A DNA stretch of 64,000 nt from Roseburia hominis (lineage in GTDB: Bacteria; Bacillota; Clostridia; Lachnospirales; Lachnospiraceae). The notes beneath the pieces are model-generated. The model was not told the origin of the DNA. It did no database searches and saw nothing but the letters and a program-made list of their open reading frames with translations. Both the position numbers and the translations under genes were made by a program. The first letter of the stretch is position 1, and every line of letters starts with the position of its first letter. Of this stretch, positions 53,633 through 61,719 are shown piece by piece. Where the stretch lies: positions 1,798,001 to 1,862,000 of the forward strand of contig CP159990.1 of NCBI GenBank assembly GCA_040702975.1. Direction: 5' to 3'.

Positions 53633-54916
53633 ATGGAACATAGAGTAGTGAAAATAGGGCTTCTAGGCCTTGGAACAGTTGGGACCGGCGTATATAAATT
53701 AATCGGCCGGCGCAGCGATGAGCTGGAAGAGCGGATCGGCGCTAAGGTCGAGATCAAGAAGATCCTGGTCCACAATTTAAGCAAAATACGCCATGGTGTG
53801 GAGCCGGCTCTTCTCACCGATCAGTGGAAGGAGATCCTGGAAGATGACGAGATTCAGATCATCGTGGAGGTCATGGGTGGAATTGAACCGGCAAGATCGA
53901 TGATACTGGAAGCGCTTCGCGCCGGTAAGCATGTAGTCACGGCAAATAAGGATCTGGTGGCCGAATATGGAAAAGAATTGTTCGAGACGGCCGGGGAAAA
54001 ACAGGTGGATTTCCTGTTTGAGGCGGCGGTGGCAGGAGGAATTCCGATTATCCGCCCTTTGAAGCAATGCCTTGCCGGAAATGAGATCGATGAGGTGATC
54101 GGGATTGTCAACGGGACGACCAACTATATTTTGACCAAGATGTTTGAAGAGGGAATGGATTTTAAGGAGGCGCTGGAAAAGGCAACCAAGCTGGGGTATG
54201 CGGAGGCGGATCCGACGGCGGATATCGAGGGTCTGGACGCCGGACGAAAAGCGGCGATCATGGCGTCGGCGGCCTTTCATTCCCGTGTGGTATTTTCGGA
54301 CGTGTATACGGAAGGAATCACAAAGATTACGGCAAAAGACGTGGCGTATGCGAAGGAATTTGACAATGTCATCAAACTTCTGGCGGTATCCCGGAAGACT
54401 TCCGGCGGGATTGAGGTCGGGGTGTATCCGATGATGATTCATAAGCAGCACCCGCTGGCATCGGTGCGTGATTCTTTCAATGCGGTGTTCGTCCATGGAG
54501 ATGCGGTGGGAGATACCATGTTTTATGGAAGAGGGGCAGGGGAGATGCCGACGGCAAGCGCAGTGGTGGGAGATATTTTCGATGTGGTGCGAAATCTTAA
54601 GTATCACTGCAATGGACGGATCGGCTGCGGCTGCTATCGGGAGGTGCCGATTAAGGATTTCCGGGAAGTGAAGAACCGGTTCTTCCTGCGCATGCAGGTG
54701 AACAACATGCCGGGAGTTCTGGCGGGAATCGCGAAGGTATTCGGCGACCATAAGGTGAGTATTGAGCGGGTGATCCAGCGGCAGGCGGTGGAAGCGAAGG
54801 CAGAGCTGGTCATCGGTACGGCGTCCGTAAAGGAGTATCATTTGAAAGACGCCTTAAAAGAACTGGAAAAGATGGAATATGTGGGCGAGATCAGCAGTGT
54901 GATCCGTGAGTATTAA
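53633..54916 (+). CDS. Homoserine dehydrogenase (second copy) with ACT domain
   Basis: 427 residues from the ATG at 53633; upstream in-frame codons have no ribosome site. The NAD(P) loop is LGLGTVGTGVYKLI, then NGTTNYILTKMFEEGMDFKEAL, YAEADPTADIEGLDAGRK and GDTMFYGRGAGEMPTASAVV. A C-terminal ACT domain (FFLRMQVNNMPGVLAGIAKVFGDHKVSIERVIQ) occupies about 350-427, suggesting threonine feedback. It is about 45-50% similar by eye to the copy at 16692 but not a recent duplicate. Confidence 0.95.
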   Translation: MEHRVVKIGLLGLGTVGTGVYKLIGRRSDELEERIGAKVEIKKILVHNLSKIRHGVEPALLTDQWKEILEDDEIQIIVEVMGGIEPARSMILEALRAGKHVVTANKDLVAEYGKELFETAGEKQVDFLFEAAVAGGIPIIRPLKQCLAGNEIDEVIGIVNGTTNYILTKMFEEGMDFKEALEKATKLGYAEADPTADIEGLDAGRKAAIMASAAFHSRVVFSDVYTEGITKITAKDVAYAKEFDNVIKLLAVSRKTSGGIEVGVYPMMIHKQHPLASVRDSFNAVFVHGDAVGDTMFYGRGAGEMPTASAVVGDIFDVVRNLKYHCNGRIGCGCYREVPIKDFREVKNRFFLRMQVNNMPGVLAGIAKVFGDHKVSIERVIQRQAVEAKAELVIGTASVKEYHLKDALKELEKMEYVGEISSVIREY

Positions 54917-54942
54917 CGCACGAAAGCAGAGGAGGTGATCCG

Positions 54943-55374
54943 GTGCGGGAGAGGACGACGATTGGATTTTTGATCAAACAGATCAATAACGGCTACGAGA
55001 AGGATTTTAATAAAATGCTGAAAACCATTGGAATCACGTCTTCGCAGTGCGAGGTGCTGGATTATCTGTTCCACAGTAGCAAAGAGGAGATTACCCAGCG
55101 GGATATCGAGAGGAGCCTGAATTTGAAGAATCCGACGGTGACCGGGCTTTTGAAACGGCTGGACGAGAAGGGATTTATCCTCTCCGTTCCCAGCACTACG
55201 GATAAACGCTGCAAAAATATTTATCTGACGGAAAAGGCCTACGATATTCAGAGGAAGATGGAGGCCAGCAGGAAGAAGAGTGACCGCCAGCTTACCATCG
55301 GAATGAGCAAGAAAGAAATACAGGCGCTTAAAAAGGTGCTTGAGAAGGTGTTATATAATATTTCCGAACCGTAG
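54943..55374 (+). CDS. MarR-family regulator
   Basis: 143 residues from GTG 54943 with a full AGGAGGTGATC ribosome site. The winged helix is SSQCEVLDYLFHSSKEEITQRDIERSLNLKNPTVTGLLKRLDEKGFI then PSTTDKRCKNIYLT. It follows the second hom by 26 nt and precedes thyA by 38 nt, so it may be read through from hom. Target unknown. Confidence 0.9.
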   Translation: MRERTTIGFLIKQINNGYEKDFNKMLKTIGITSSQCEVLDYLFHSSKEEITQRDIERSLNLKNPTVTGLLKRLDEKGFILSVPSTTDKRCKNIYLTEKAYDIQRKMEASRKKSDRQLTIGMSKKEIQALKKVLEKVLYNISEP

Positions 55375-55412
55375 GAGTAAGAAGCGTGAGGAAATGACAG
55401 GAGGAATAGAAG

Positions 55413-56261
55413 ATGAGCTATGCAGACAAGATATTTGTAGAGATGTGCCGGGATATCATCGAAGGCGGCACCAGTACAGAAGGAGAGAAGGTGCGGCCGC
55501 ACTGGGAGGACGGAAGCCTGGCCTATACGATAAAACGTTTTGGCGTGGTGAATCGTTATGATCTGCGAAAAGAATTTCCGGCGCTGACGCTCAGAAGGAC
55601 GGCGATCAAGAGCTGTACGGACGAGCTGTTATGGATCTGGCAGAAGAAATCCAATAATATTCATGAGCTGAACAGTCATATCTGGGACAGTTGGGCAGAT
55701 GAAGAGGGTTCCATCGGTAAGGCTTATGGGTATCAGATGGGCGTAAAGCATCAGTATAAAGAGGGAATGATGGATCAGGTCGACCGGGTGATCTACGATT
55801 TAAAGCATAATCCTTACAGCCGCAGGATCATGACCAATATTTACGTGCATCAGGATCTGCACGAGATGAATCTGTATCCCTGCGCCTATAGCATGACGTT
55901 CAATGTGACCCGGGATAAAGACAGCGGGAAGCTGGTTCTGAATGGAATTTTGAACCAGCGCTCCCAGGACGTGTTAACTGCCAATAACTGGAATGTTTGC
56001 CAGTATGCGGTGCTTATGCATATGCTGGCTCAGGTATGTGATATGCAGGTGGGAGAATTTGTACATGTGATCGCTGACGCCCACATTTATGACAGGCATA
56101 TACCGCTTGTGGAGGAACTGATCACGCGGGAAATGAAACCGGCGCCTACGTTCTGGCTGAATCCGGAAGTGAAGGATTTCTACCAGTTCACGCGGGACGA
56201 TGTCCGGCTTGAGAATTATGAGACCGGGCCGCAGATCAAGGACATCCCGGTCGCAATATAA
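55413..56261 (+). CDS. thyA: Thymidylate synthase
   Basis: 282 residues. The catalytic Cys157 is in NLYPCAYSMTF (family usually PCH; here PCA). RSQDVLTANNWNVCQYAVL and HVIADAHIYDRHI provide the dUMP-binding residues. It methylates dUMP using methylene-THF, releasing dihydrofolate for the folA product next door. AGGAGG precedes the start. Confidence 0.96.
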   Translation: MSYADKIFVEMCRDIIEGGTSTEGEKVRPHWEDGSLAYTIKRFGVVNRYDLRKEFPALTLRRTAIKSCTDELLWIWQKKSNNIHELNSHIWDSWADEEGSIGKAYGYQMGVKHQYKEGMMDQVDRVIYDLKHNPYSRRIMTNIYVHQDLHEMNLYPCAYSMTFNVTRDKDSGKLVLNGILNQRSQDVLTANNWNVCQYAVLMHMLAQVCDMQVGEFVHVIADAHIYDRHIPLVEELITREMKPAPTFWLNPEVKDFYQFTRDDVRLENYETGPQIKDIPVAI

Positions 56262-56267
56262 GGGAAG

Positions 56268-56306
56268 ATCCATGATCCATTGGACCTTCACTTAGGAATG
56301 CACGGC
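56268..56306 (-). repeat. Diverged family 1 unit in reverse orientation
   Basis: On the minus strand GCATTCCTAAGTGAAGGTCC then AATGGATCATGGATC follows the unit order GCATACCTAAGTGAACGTCC...; it lies between thyA and folA. Confidence 0.6.
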
Positions 56307-56362
56307 GATTAAGAAAAAGAAGTCTGGCATATAGCGAAGAAGAGAAAGGATTGGATGAGAAA

Positions 56363-56854
56363 ATGAAATTGATCGTTGCCGTTGATAAGAATTGGGCTAT
56401 CGGGAAGAATAACCGTATGATGTGGAGCATTCCCGCGGATATGAAGTTTTTCAGGGAGACGACGAAGGGTAACATCGTGATTATGGGGAGAAAAACTTTG
56501 GAGAGTTTTCCGCAGGGACAGCCTCTTAAGAATAGAGTGAATATTGTGATTACACAGAACCAGGATTACAAAGTAAAAGATGCGATCGTGGTCCACAGTG
56601 TTGAGGAAGCCCTAAAGGAGAGCCAAAAACATGAGGGCGAAGCATTTGTGATTGGCGGGGAGAGCATTTACCGGGCCATGCTTCCCTATTGTGATACGGC
56701 CCTGGTCACGAAGATCGATTACGCCTACGAGGCGGACACCTGGTTCCCGAACCTTGACGAAGAGGAAGACTGGGAGATGACGGAAGAAGGGGAGGAGCAG
56801 ACCTGCTTCGATCTGGAATTCGCATTTACGAAATATGAGAGGATAAAGAAATAA
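56363..56854 (+). CDS. folA: Dihydrofolate reductase
   Basis: 163 residues from the ATG at 56363; a TTG at 56351 directly abuts AAAGGA and is unlikely. LIVAVDKNWAIGKNNRMMWSIPADMKFFRETT contains the catalytic acidic position (DMKFF) and VIMGRKTLESFP the NADPH contacts. It recycles the dihydrofolate made by ThyA. Possibly co-transcribed with thyA. Confidence 0.96.
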   Translation: MKLIVAVDKNWAIGKNNRMMWSIPADMKFFRETTKGNIVIMGRKTLESFPQGQPLKNRVNIVITQNQDYKVKDAIVVHSVEEALKESQKHEGEAFVIGGESIYRAMLPYCDTALVTKIDYAYEADTWFPNLDEEEDWEMTEEGEEQTCFDLEFAFTKYERIKK

Positions 56855-56938
56855 TTGGAGATTCTGCATTGACGAGAGGAAGCAATGCAAAATCGCGGAA
56901 ATAATAAAATAAATCAAGAAAATATGCAAAAAGTGTCA

Positions 56939-56968
56939 TTGACAAATGCAGGTGATGGTAAGTATAAT
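56939..56968 (+). promoter_or_regulatory. Promoter of the T-box-controlled ilvB operon
   Basis: TTGACA, 18 nt, TATAAT, both perfect hexamers, starting a leader of about 370 nt before ilvB. Confidence 0.85.
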
Positions 56969-56989
56969 GGTTACAATCAGTTGTGACAT

Positions 56990-57272
56990 ATAGGAAATGC
57001 TATGACAGGGAGGAGTACATAATTTTCTGATGCAAAGAGAGGGAACGGCGGGTGTAAGTTCTCGTGAAGAGATTATGGAAGTAGCCTTTGAGCAGCGAAC
57101 CAAACGGGCGGCGGGCCTTAGTAGACTTCGACGTGACTCTCACGTTACAGAGAAACAATATCGGACAAAAGGTCCCGTATTGACAGAGTGCAGAGAGAAT
57201 TCTCTGAATTTAGGTGGTAACACGGATTGTATATTCGCCCTAGGCTAGCAATAGTTTAGGGCATTTTTATTG
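56990..57272 (+). promoter_or_regulatory. T-box riboswitch, probable valine specifier
   Basis: The 14-nt T-box AGGTGGTAACACGG lies at 57212-57225 and the terminator stem GCCCTA / TAGGGC at 57237-57262, followed by ATTTTTATT. In stem I, CAUAAU (57019-57024) pairs with AUUAUG (57072-57077); GGAGUA on the 5' side faces GAA-GUA-G on the 3' side, giving GUA (Val) at 57081-57083 as specifier. Uncharged tRNA would stabilise the antiterminator and switch on ilvB-ilvN. This explains the 487-nt gap between folA and ilvB. Confidence 0.85.
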
Positions 57273-57341
57273 TAACTGTCAGGTATACTGATATGGCAGA
57301 AAATGAAAGACGTAACACGAAAATATAAGGGAGGTAACAGC

Positions 57342-59069
57342 ATGAAGAAAATTTCGGGGAACAAATTGCTGGTGAAGGCACTTCGGGAGGAAGGCGTAGA
57401 TATCCTGTTTGGATATCCGGGAGCCTGCACGATCGATATCAGTGATGAAATTTACAAACAGAATTATACGAAGGTGATTCTCCCCAGGCATGAGCAGGCT
57501 CTGGTGCACGCGGCGGACGCCTATGCAAGGTCGACCGGCAAGGTGGGAGTGTGTCTGGTGACCAGTGGCCCGGGAGCGACCAACCTGGTGACGGGGCTTG
57601 CGACCGCGAACTATGACAGTGTGCCGCTGGTGTGTTTTACGGGCCAGGTGGCGCGGCATCTGATTGGAAATGATGCATTTCAAGAAGTAGACATTGTGGG
57701 AATTACCAGAAGTATCACCAAATACGGAATCACCGTAAAGAAAAGGGAGGATCTTGGACGGATCATCAAGGAAGCCTTCTATATTGCAAGGACAGGGCGT
57801 CCGGGACCGGTGCTGGTGGATCTTCCAAAGGACGTGATGGCGGAACTGGGGAGCGGAGAGTATCCAGGTACAGTGAATATCCGGGGATACAAGCCGTCCA
57901 CCACGGCGCATATCGGGCAGCTCAAGCGTGCGATCAAGATGCTGGGTAAAGCCAAAAGACCGCTGTTTTTGGCGGGAGGCGGCGTGAATATCGCGCGGGC
58001 CAATGAGAGCTTTCGGAAAATGGTCGAGATCACGAAGGTTCCTGTTGTGACGACAATCATGGGAAGAGGAGCGATTCCTACGGATCACCCCTTATTTATC
58101 GGCAACCTGGGAATGCACGGTGCTTATGCATCAAACATGGCGGTAGGGGAATGTGATCTGCTCTTCTCCATCGGAACCCGTTTTAATGACAGAATTACCG
58201 GAAAGCTGCACGCATTTGCACCAAATGCACAGATTGTACATATTGATATTGATACCGCATCTATTTCACGAAATATTAAGGTAGACGTGCCGATCGTGGC
58301 AGACGCCAAGGAGGCGATCGACAAACTTTTGGAGTATGTGGAAGTCTGCGATACCGCAAAATGGCTGGACGAGATCAGCGTGTGGAAGCGGATGCATCCG
58401 CTGAAAATGAAGCTGAAAAATGGGGTTATGCAGGCGCAGGATATTCTGGAGACGATCAACGAAGTGTTCAAAGATGACGAGAAGATCGTAGTGACCGACG
58501 TAGGGCAGCACCAGATGTTCACGTCCCAGTATTTGGAGGTCAATGAAAAGACCAGAATGCTCACGTCAGGCGGTCTTGGCACAATGGGCTACGGCTTCCC
58601 GGGAGCGGTCGGGGCGCAGATCGGCAATCCTGACAGCACCGTCATTGCGATTTCCGGCGACGGCGGAATGCAGATGAATATTCAGGAATTTGCTACGGCC
58701 GTGCTGGAGGAGCTTCCGCTGATTCTCTGCGTATTTAATAATACCTATCTGGGAATGGTGCGGCAGTGGCAGAAATTATTCTATGGAAAACGGTATTCCA
58801 TGACAGATCTTCGTTCCGGAGCGGCGACCAGAAGGGGCGAGGAGAAGCCACCGACATACACGCCGGACTTTGTAAAGCTGGCAGAGAGCTATGGAGCAAA
58901 GGGTATCAGGGTCACCAAACCGGAAGAGATGGCGCCGGCATTTGAACAGGCAAAAAAGAACCGGGCACTTAAAGTACCGACCTTGATCGAATTTATGCTG
59001 GATCCGGAGGATCAGGTCTATCCGATGGTACAGCCGGGCGGAACCTTGGAAGAGATGATTCTGGATTAA
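57342..59069 (+). CDS. ilvB: Acetolactate synthase, catalytic subunit
   Basis: 575 residues from the ATG at 57342 (GGGAGG upstream). The TPP glutamate is in GYPGACTIDISDEIY/PRHEQALVHAADAYAR, the FAD region in the centre, and the TPP-magnesium motif GDGGMQMNIQEFATAVLEELPLILCVFNNTYLG lies near 460-495. It makes acetolactate and acetohydroxybutyrate for valine, leucine and isoleucine. Controlled by the T-box upstream. Confidence 0.97.
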   Translation: MKKISGNKLLVKALREEGVDILFGYPGACTIDISDEIYKQNYTKVILPRHEQALVHAADAYARSTGKVGVCLVTSGPGATNLVTGLATANYDSVPLVCFTGQVARHLIGNDAFQEVDIVGITRSITKYGITVKKREDLGRIIKEAFYIARTGRPGPVLVDLPKDVMAELGSGEYPGTVNIRGYKPSTTAHIGQLKRAIKMLGKAKRPLFLAGGGVNIARANESFRKMVEITKVPVVTTIMGRGAIPTDHPLFIGNLGMHGAYASNMAVGECDLLFSIGTRFNDRITGKLHAFAPNAQIVHIDIDTASISRNIKVDVPIVADAKEAIDKLLEYVEVCDTAKWLDEISVWKRMHPLKMKLKNGVMQAQDILETINEVFKDDEKIVVTDVGQHQMFTSQYLEVNEKTRMLTSGGLGTMGYGFPGAVGAQIGNPDSTVIAISGDGGMQMNIQEFATAVLEELPLILCVFNNTYLGMVRQWQKLFYGKRYSMTDLRSGAATRRGEEKPPTYTPDFVKLAESYGAKGIRVTKPEEMAPAFEQAKKNRALKVPTLIEFMLDPEDQVYPMVQPGGTLEEMILD

Positions 59070-59082
59070 TAAGGAGGGGTAA

Positions 59083-59595
59083 ATGATGGATAACACAATG
59101 CGAAAAAGATGGATTTCCTTATATGTGGAAAATCAGGTGGGCGTACTCTCCAAGATTTCAGGACTATTTTCTGCAAAATGCTACAACCTGGAGAGCCTGA
59201 CCGTGGGAACGACGGAAGATCCTACGATCTCACGTATGACGATCGAGACGCTCAGTGACGAGGAGACTTATGAGCAGATTAAGAAGCAGCTCAACCGTAT
59301 GGTGGAGGTCATCAAGGTAATTGATTTTACCGAGATTTCCGTGGTGATGCAGGAGCTTATGTTCATCAAGGTAAAGAATTGTTCGAAGGAGGATAAGGCA
59401 GAGTTGTTCCGGATTGCGCAGACGTATCAGGCGAAGGTGCGCGACTACGGACATGACAGTTTGCTGTTAGAATTTGTGCACACGGCGCATAAAAACTCAG
59501 CGATCATTCAGTATTTGAAATCGGAGTTCAAGACCATCGAGGTAGTGCGGGGCGGTACCGTGGGAATTGAAGCGATCACGATGCCGAAAAGGTAG
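59083..59595 (+). CDS. ilvN: Acetolactate synthase, regulatory subunit
   Basis: 170 residues. The N-terminal ACT domain is RKRWISLYVENQVGVLSKISGLFSAKCYNLESLTVG, followed by the C-terminal ALS small-subunit domain. It activates IlvB and confers valine feedback inhibition. GGAGGGG precedes the start, 13 nt after ilvB. Confidence 0.95.
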   Translation: MMDNTMRKRWISLYVENQVGVLSKISGLFSAKCYNLESLTVGTTEDPTISRMTIETLSDEETYEQIKKQLNRMVEVIKVIDFTEISVVMQELMFIKVKNCSKEDKAELFRIAQTYQAKVRDYGHDSLLLEFVHTAHKNSAIIQYLKSEFKTIEVVRGGTVGIEAITMPKR

Positions 59596-59651
59596 GGAAC
59601 ACGCCTCGAAGAAGTTGGCGTAAAGAGCGTGAAAGAAAACAGAGCGCACTC

Positions 59652-59680
59652 TTGATTTTTGAAACTGGTAGTATTATAAT
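59652..59680 (+). promoter_or_regulatory. Promoter for ilvE
   Basis: TTGATT, 17 nt, TATAAT, 54 nt before the start; ilvE can thus be expressed apart from the T-box operon. Confidence 0.75.
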
Positions 59681-59733
59681 GAAAAAAGATTTTAAATATA
59701 CAGATAAGGGACAGCGAGATTGGAGGAATTACA

Positions 59734-60759
59734 ATGGAAAAGAAGCAGATTGACTGGGCAAATATCGGATTTGGCTATATGCAGACAGATATGCGATATG
59801 TCTCTAATTATAAAGACGGAAAGTGGGACGATGGCTGTCTGACAGCAGATGCAAATGTTGTGCTGAATGAGTGTGCCGGTGTGCTTCAGTATGCGCAGAC
59901 AGTATTTGAAGGGCTGAAGGCTTACACGGCCGAGGACGGACGTATCGTGATGTTCCGCCCGGATTTAAATGCAAAGCGTATGGTAGATTCCGCAAAACGT
60001 TTGGAAATGCCGGCATTTCCGGAGGATCGTTTTGTAGATGCAGTGACGCAGGTAGTAAAGGCAAATGCCGCATATGTACCTCCATACGGTTCAGGCGCCA
60101 CATTATATATCCGGCCGTATATGTTCGGCTCTAATCCGGTAATCGGAGTAAAACCGGCTGATGAATATCAGTTCCGTGTATTTGTCACACCGGTAGGACC
60201 GTACTTTAAAGGCGGCGCAAAACCGATCGTGATCAAGGTTTCTGATTTTGACCGTGCCGCACCGCATGGTACAGGACATATCAAGGCAGGACTTAACTAT
60301 GCGATGAGCCTTCATGCCATCGTGACTGCACATGAGGAAGGATTTGCAGAGAATATGTATCTGGACGCTGCGACCAGAACGAAGGTGGAAGAGACCGGCG
60401 GGGCGAACTTTATTTTCGTCACCAAGGACGGCAAGGTGGTAACGCCGAAGTCTGACAGTATTCTTCCGTCTATCACCAGACGTTCGATTCTGTATGTTGC
60501 GAAGGAATATCTGGGACTGGAAGTAGAGGAGAGAGAGATTTCGTTCGAGGAAGTAAAAGAATTCGCAGAGTGCGGACTTTGCGGAACCGCAGCAGTGATT
60601 TCACCGGTAGGTAAGATCGTAAATCACGGTGAGGAGATCTGTTTCCCGAGTGGAATGGACGAGATGGGACCGGTAACCAAGAAATTATACGACACATTGA
60701 CAGGAATCCAGATGGGACGCATCGAAGCTCCGGAAGGCTGGATCAAGGTGATAGAATAA
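59734..60759 (+). CDS. ilvE: Branched-chain amino acid aminotransferase
   Basis: 341 residues, class IV (D-amino acid aminotransferase-like) fold. The PLP lysine is in GTGHIKAGLNYAMS; YLDAATRTKVEETGGANFIF and SILPSITRRSILYVAKE are conserved. It transaminates the keto acids to valine, leucine and isoleucine. GGAGG precedes the ATG. The stop overlaps the next start (TAATG). Confidence 0.96.
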   Translation: MEKKQIDWANIGFGYMQTDMRYVSNYKDGKWDDGCLTADANVVLNECAGVLQYAQTVFEGLKAYTAEDGRIVMFRPDLNAKRMVDSAKRLEMPAFPEDRFVDAVTQVVKANAAYVPPYGSGATLYIRPYMFGSNPVIGVKPADEYQFRVFVTPVGPYFKGGAKPIVIKVSDFDRAAPHGTGHIKAGLNYAMSLHAIVTAHEEGFAENMYLDAATRTKVEETGGANFIFVTKDGKVVTPKSDSILPSITRRSILYVAKEYLGLEVEEREISFEEVKEFAECGLCGTAAVISPVGKIVNHGEEICFPSGMDEMGPVTKKLYDTLTGIQMGRIEAPEGWIKVIE

Positions 60760-61394
60760 TGAATGAGAATATCGTAAAACGCAATGCGCTTCTTGCAGAG
60801 AAGATGATAAAAGCGCTGGAATCCAGAAACATGGAAGGATATTATGCTAAGACGAAGGAGGAGGCTCTCGCTAAAGCACTGGAGCTGATCCCGGAGGGAA
60901 GCTCTGTGTCCTGGGGCGGCTCTATGAGTGTGAAGGAGATTGGATTAAATCAGGCGCTTCATGAAGGAAATTATGAGGTGTATGACAGAGACGGATGCAG
61001 CACTCCGGAGGAAAAACGTCAGATGGCAGTGAAGGCATTCGACTGTGACTATTTCCTTGCCAGCGCCAATGCCATGACCGAGGACGGCATTATTGTGAAC
61101 ATTGACGGAAACGCCAACCGTGTGGCGGCGATTGCATTCGGACCGCGAAATGTACTTATGATCGTGGGAATGAATAAGGTCGTTCGGACCGAGGCTGACG
61201 CCATGTCAAGGGCGAAGAATATAGCGGCGCCGATCAACGCGCAGAGGTTTGGCGCGGCTCCATGTACGAAAACAGGAGAGTGTATGCTTTGTAAATCTCC
61301 GGCGTGTATCTGCTGTCAGACGATGATTACCCGGTTTAGCAGAGACAAAGGAAGAATTAAAGTGATTCTTGTAGGAGAATCGCTGGGATTCTAA
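60759..61394 (+). CDS. LUD-domain protein (LutC/YkgG-like)
   Basis: 211 residues. SVSWGGSMSVKEIGL, DYFLASANAMTEDGIIVNIDGNANRVAAI and GPRNVLMIVGMNKVV are typical of the LUD family used in lactate oxidation. The C-terminal cysteine run CTKTGECMLCKSPACICC could bind metal or a cluster. It is translationally coupled to ilvE by TAATG, with no LutA/LutB nearby. Role unclear. Confidence 0.85.
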   Translation: MNENIVKRNALLAEKMIKALESRNMEGYYAKTKEEALAKALELIPEGSSVSWGGSMSVKEIGLNQALHEGNYEVYDRDGCSTPEEKRQMAVKAFDCDYFLASANAMTEDGIIVNIDGNANRVAAIAFGPRNVLMIVGMNKVVRTEADAMSRAKNIAAPINAQRFGAAPCTKTGECMLCKSPACICCQTMITRFSRDKGRIKVILVGESLGF

Positions 61395-61719
61395 ATGGCC
61401 GGGTATGCCTTTGTTAAAGTACAGGGGTCGTTCTCTCAGTATGACAGAGGTATAAAGTAACAGAAATTGTGAGGACAAATAGTTTGTGATAAGGCCATAC
61501 TATTTGTCCTTTTTATTTCAGATGAAAGTTCGAATTTCATATAATAGGGCTGGAGTGTCGGTGTGCTCGTCATAATATGGATTATATAGATTTTTCATGA
61601 TTTTTGTATAAAAAGACAGTCTCATTATGCTGCCAGAAGTATTGACATTGTAACACGCAAAGATTATGATGGAAGAGTATTTGAGGAGAAGTGCCGGTAA
61701 AAAGTTAGGAGGCTGGCGA
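61392..61719. other. Intergenic region, about 325 nt
   Basis: Contains a diverged family 1 unit (61392-61438, GTATGCCTTTGTTAAAG then GGTCGTTCTCTC) and the ilv terminator, then the AT-rich leader of the hybrid kinase. No gene seen. Confidence 0.5.
61472..61518 (+). terminator. Terminator after ilvE and the LUD gene
   Basis: AGGACAAATAGT and ACTATTTGTCCT are perfect 12-bp complements (15-nt loop), followed by TTTTATTT. Confidence 0.9.

Noticed and set aside
53854..54841. Long antisense reading frames opposite hom, secA, lon and similar genes
   Set aside because: They follow from codon bias of the real genes, have no ribosome sites or recognisable domains, and lie fully within well-supported genes.
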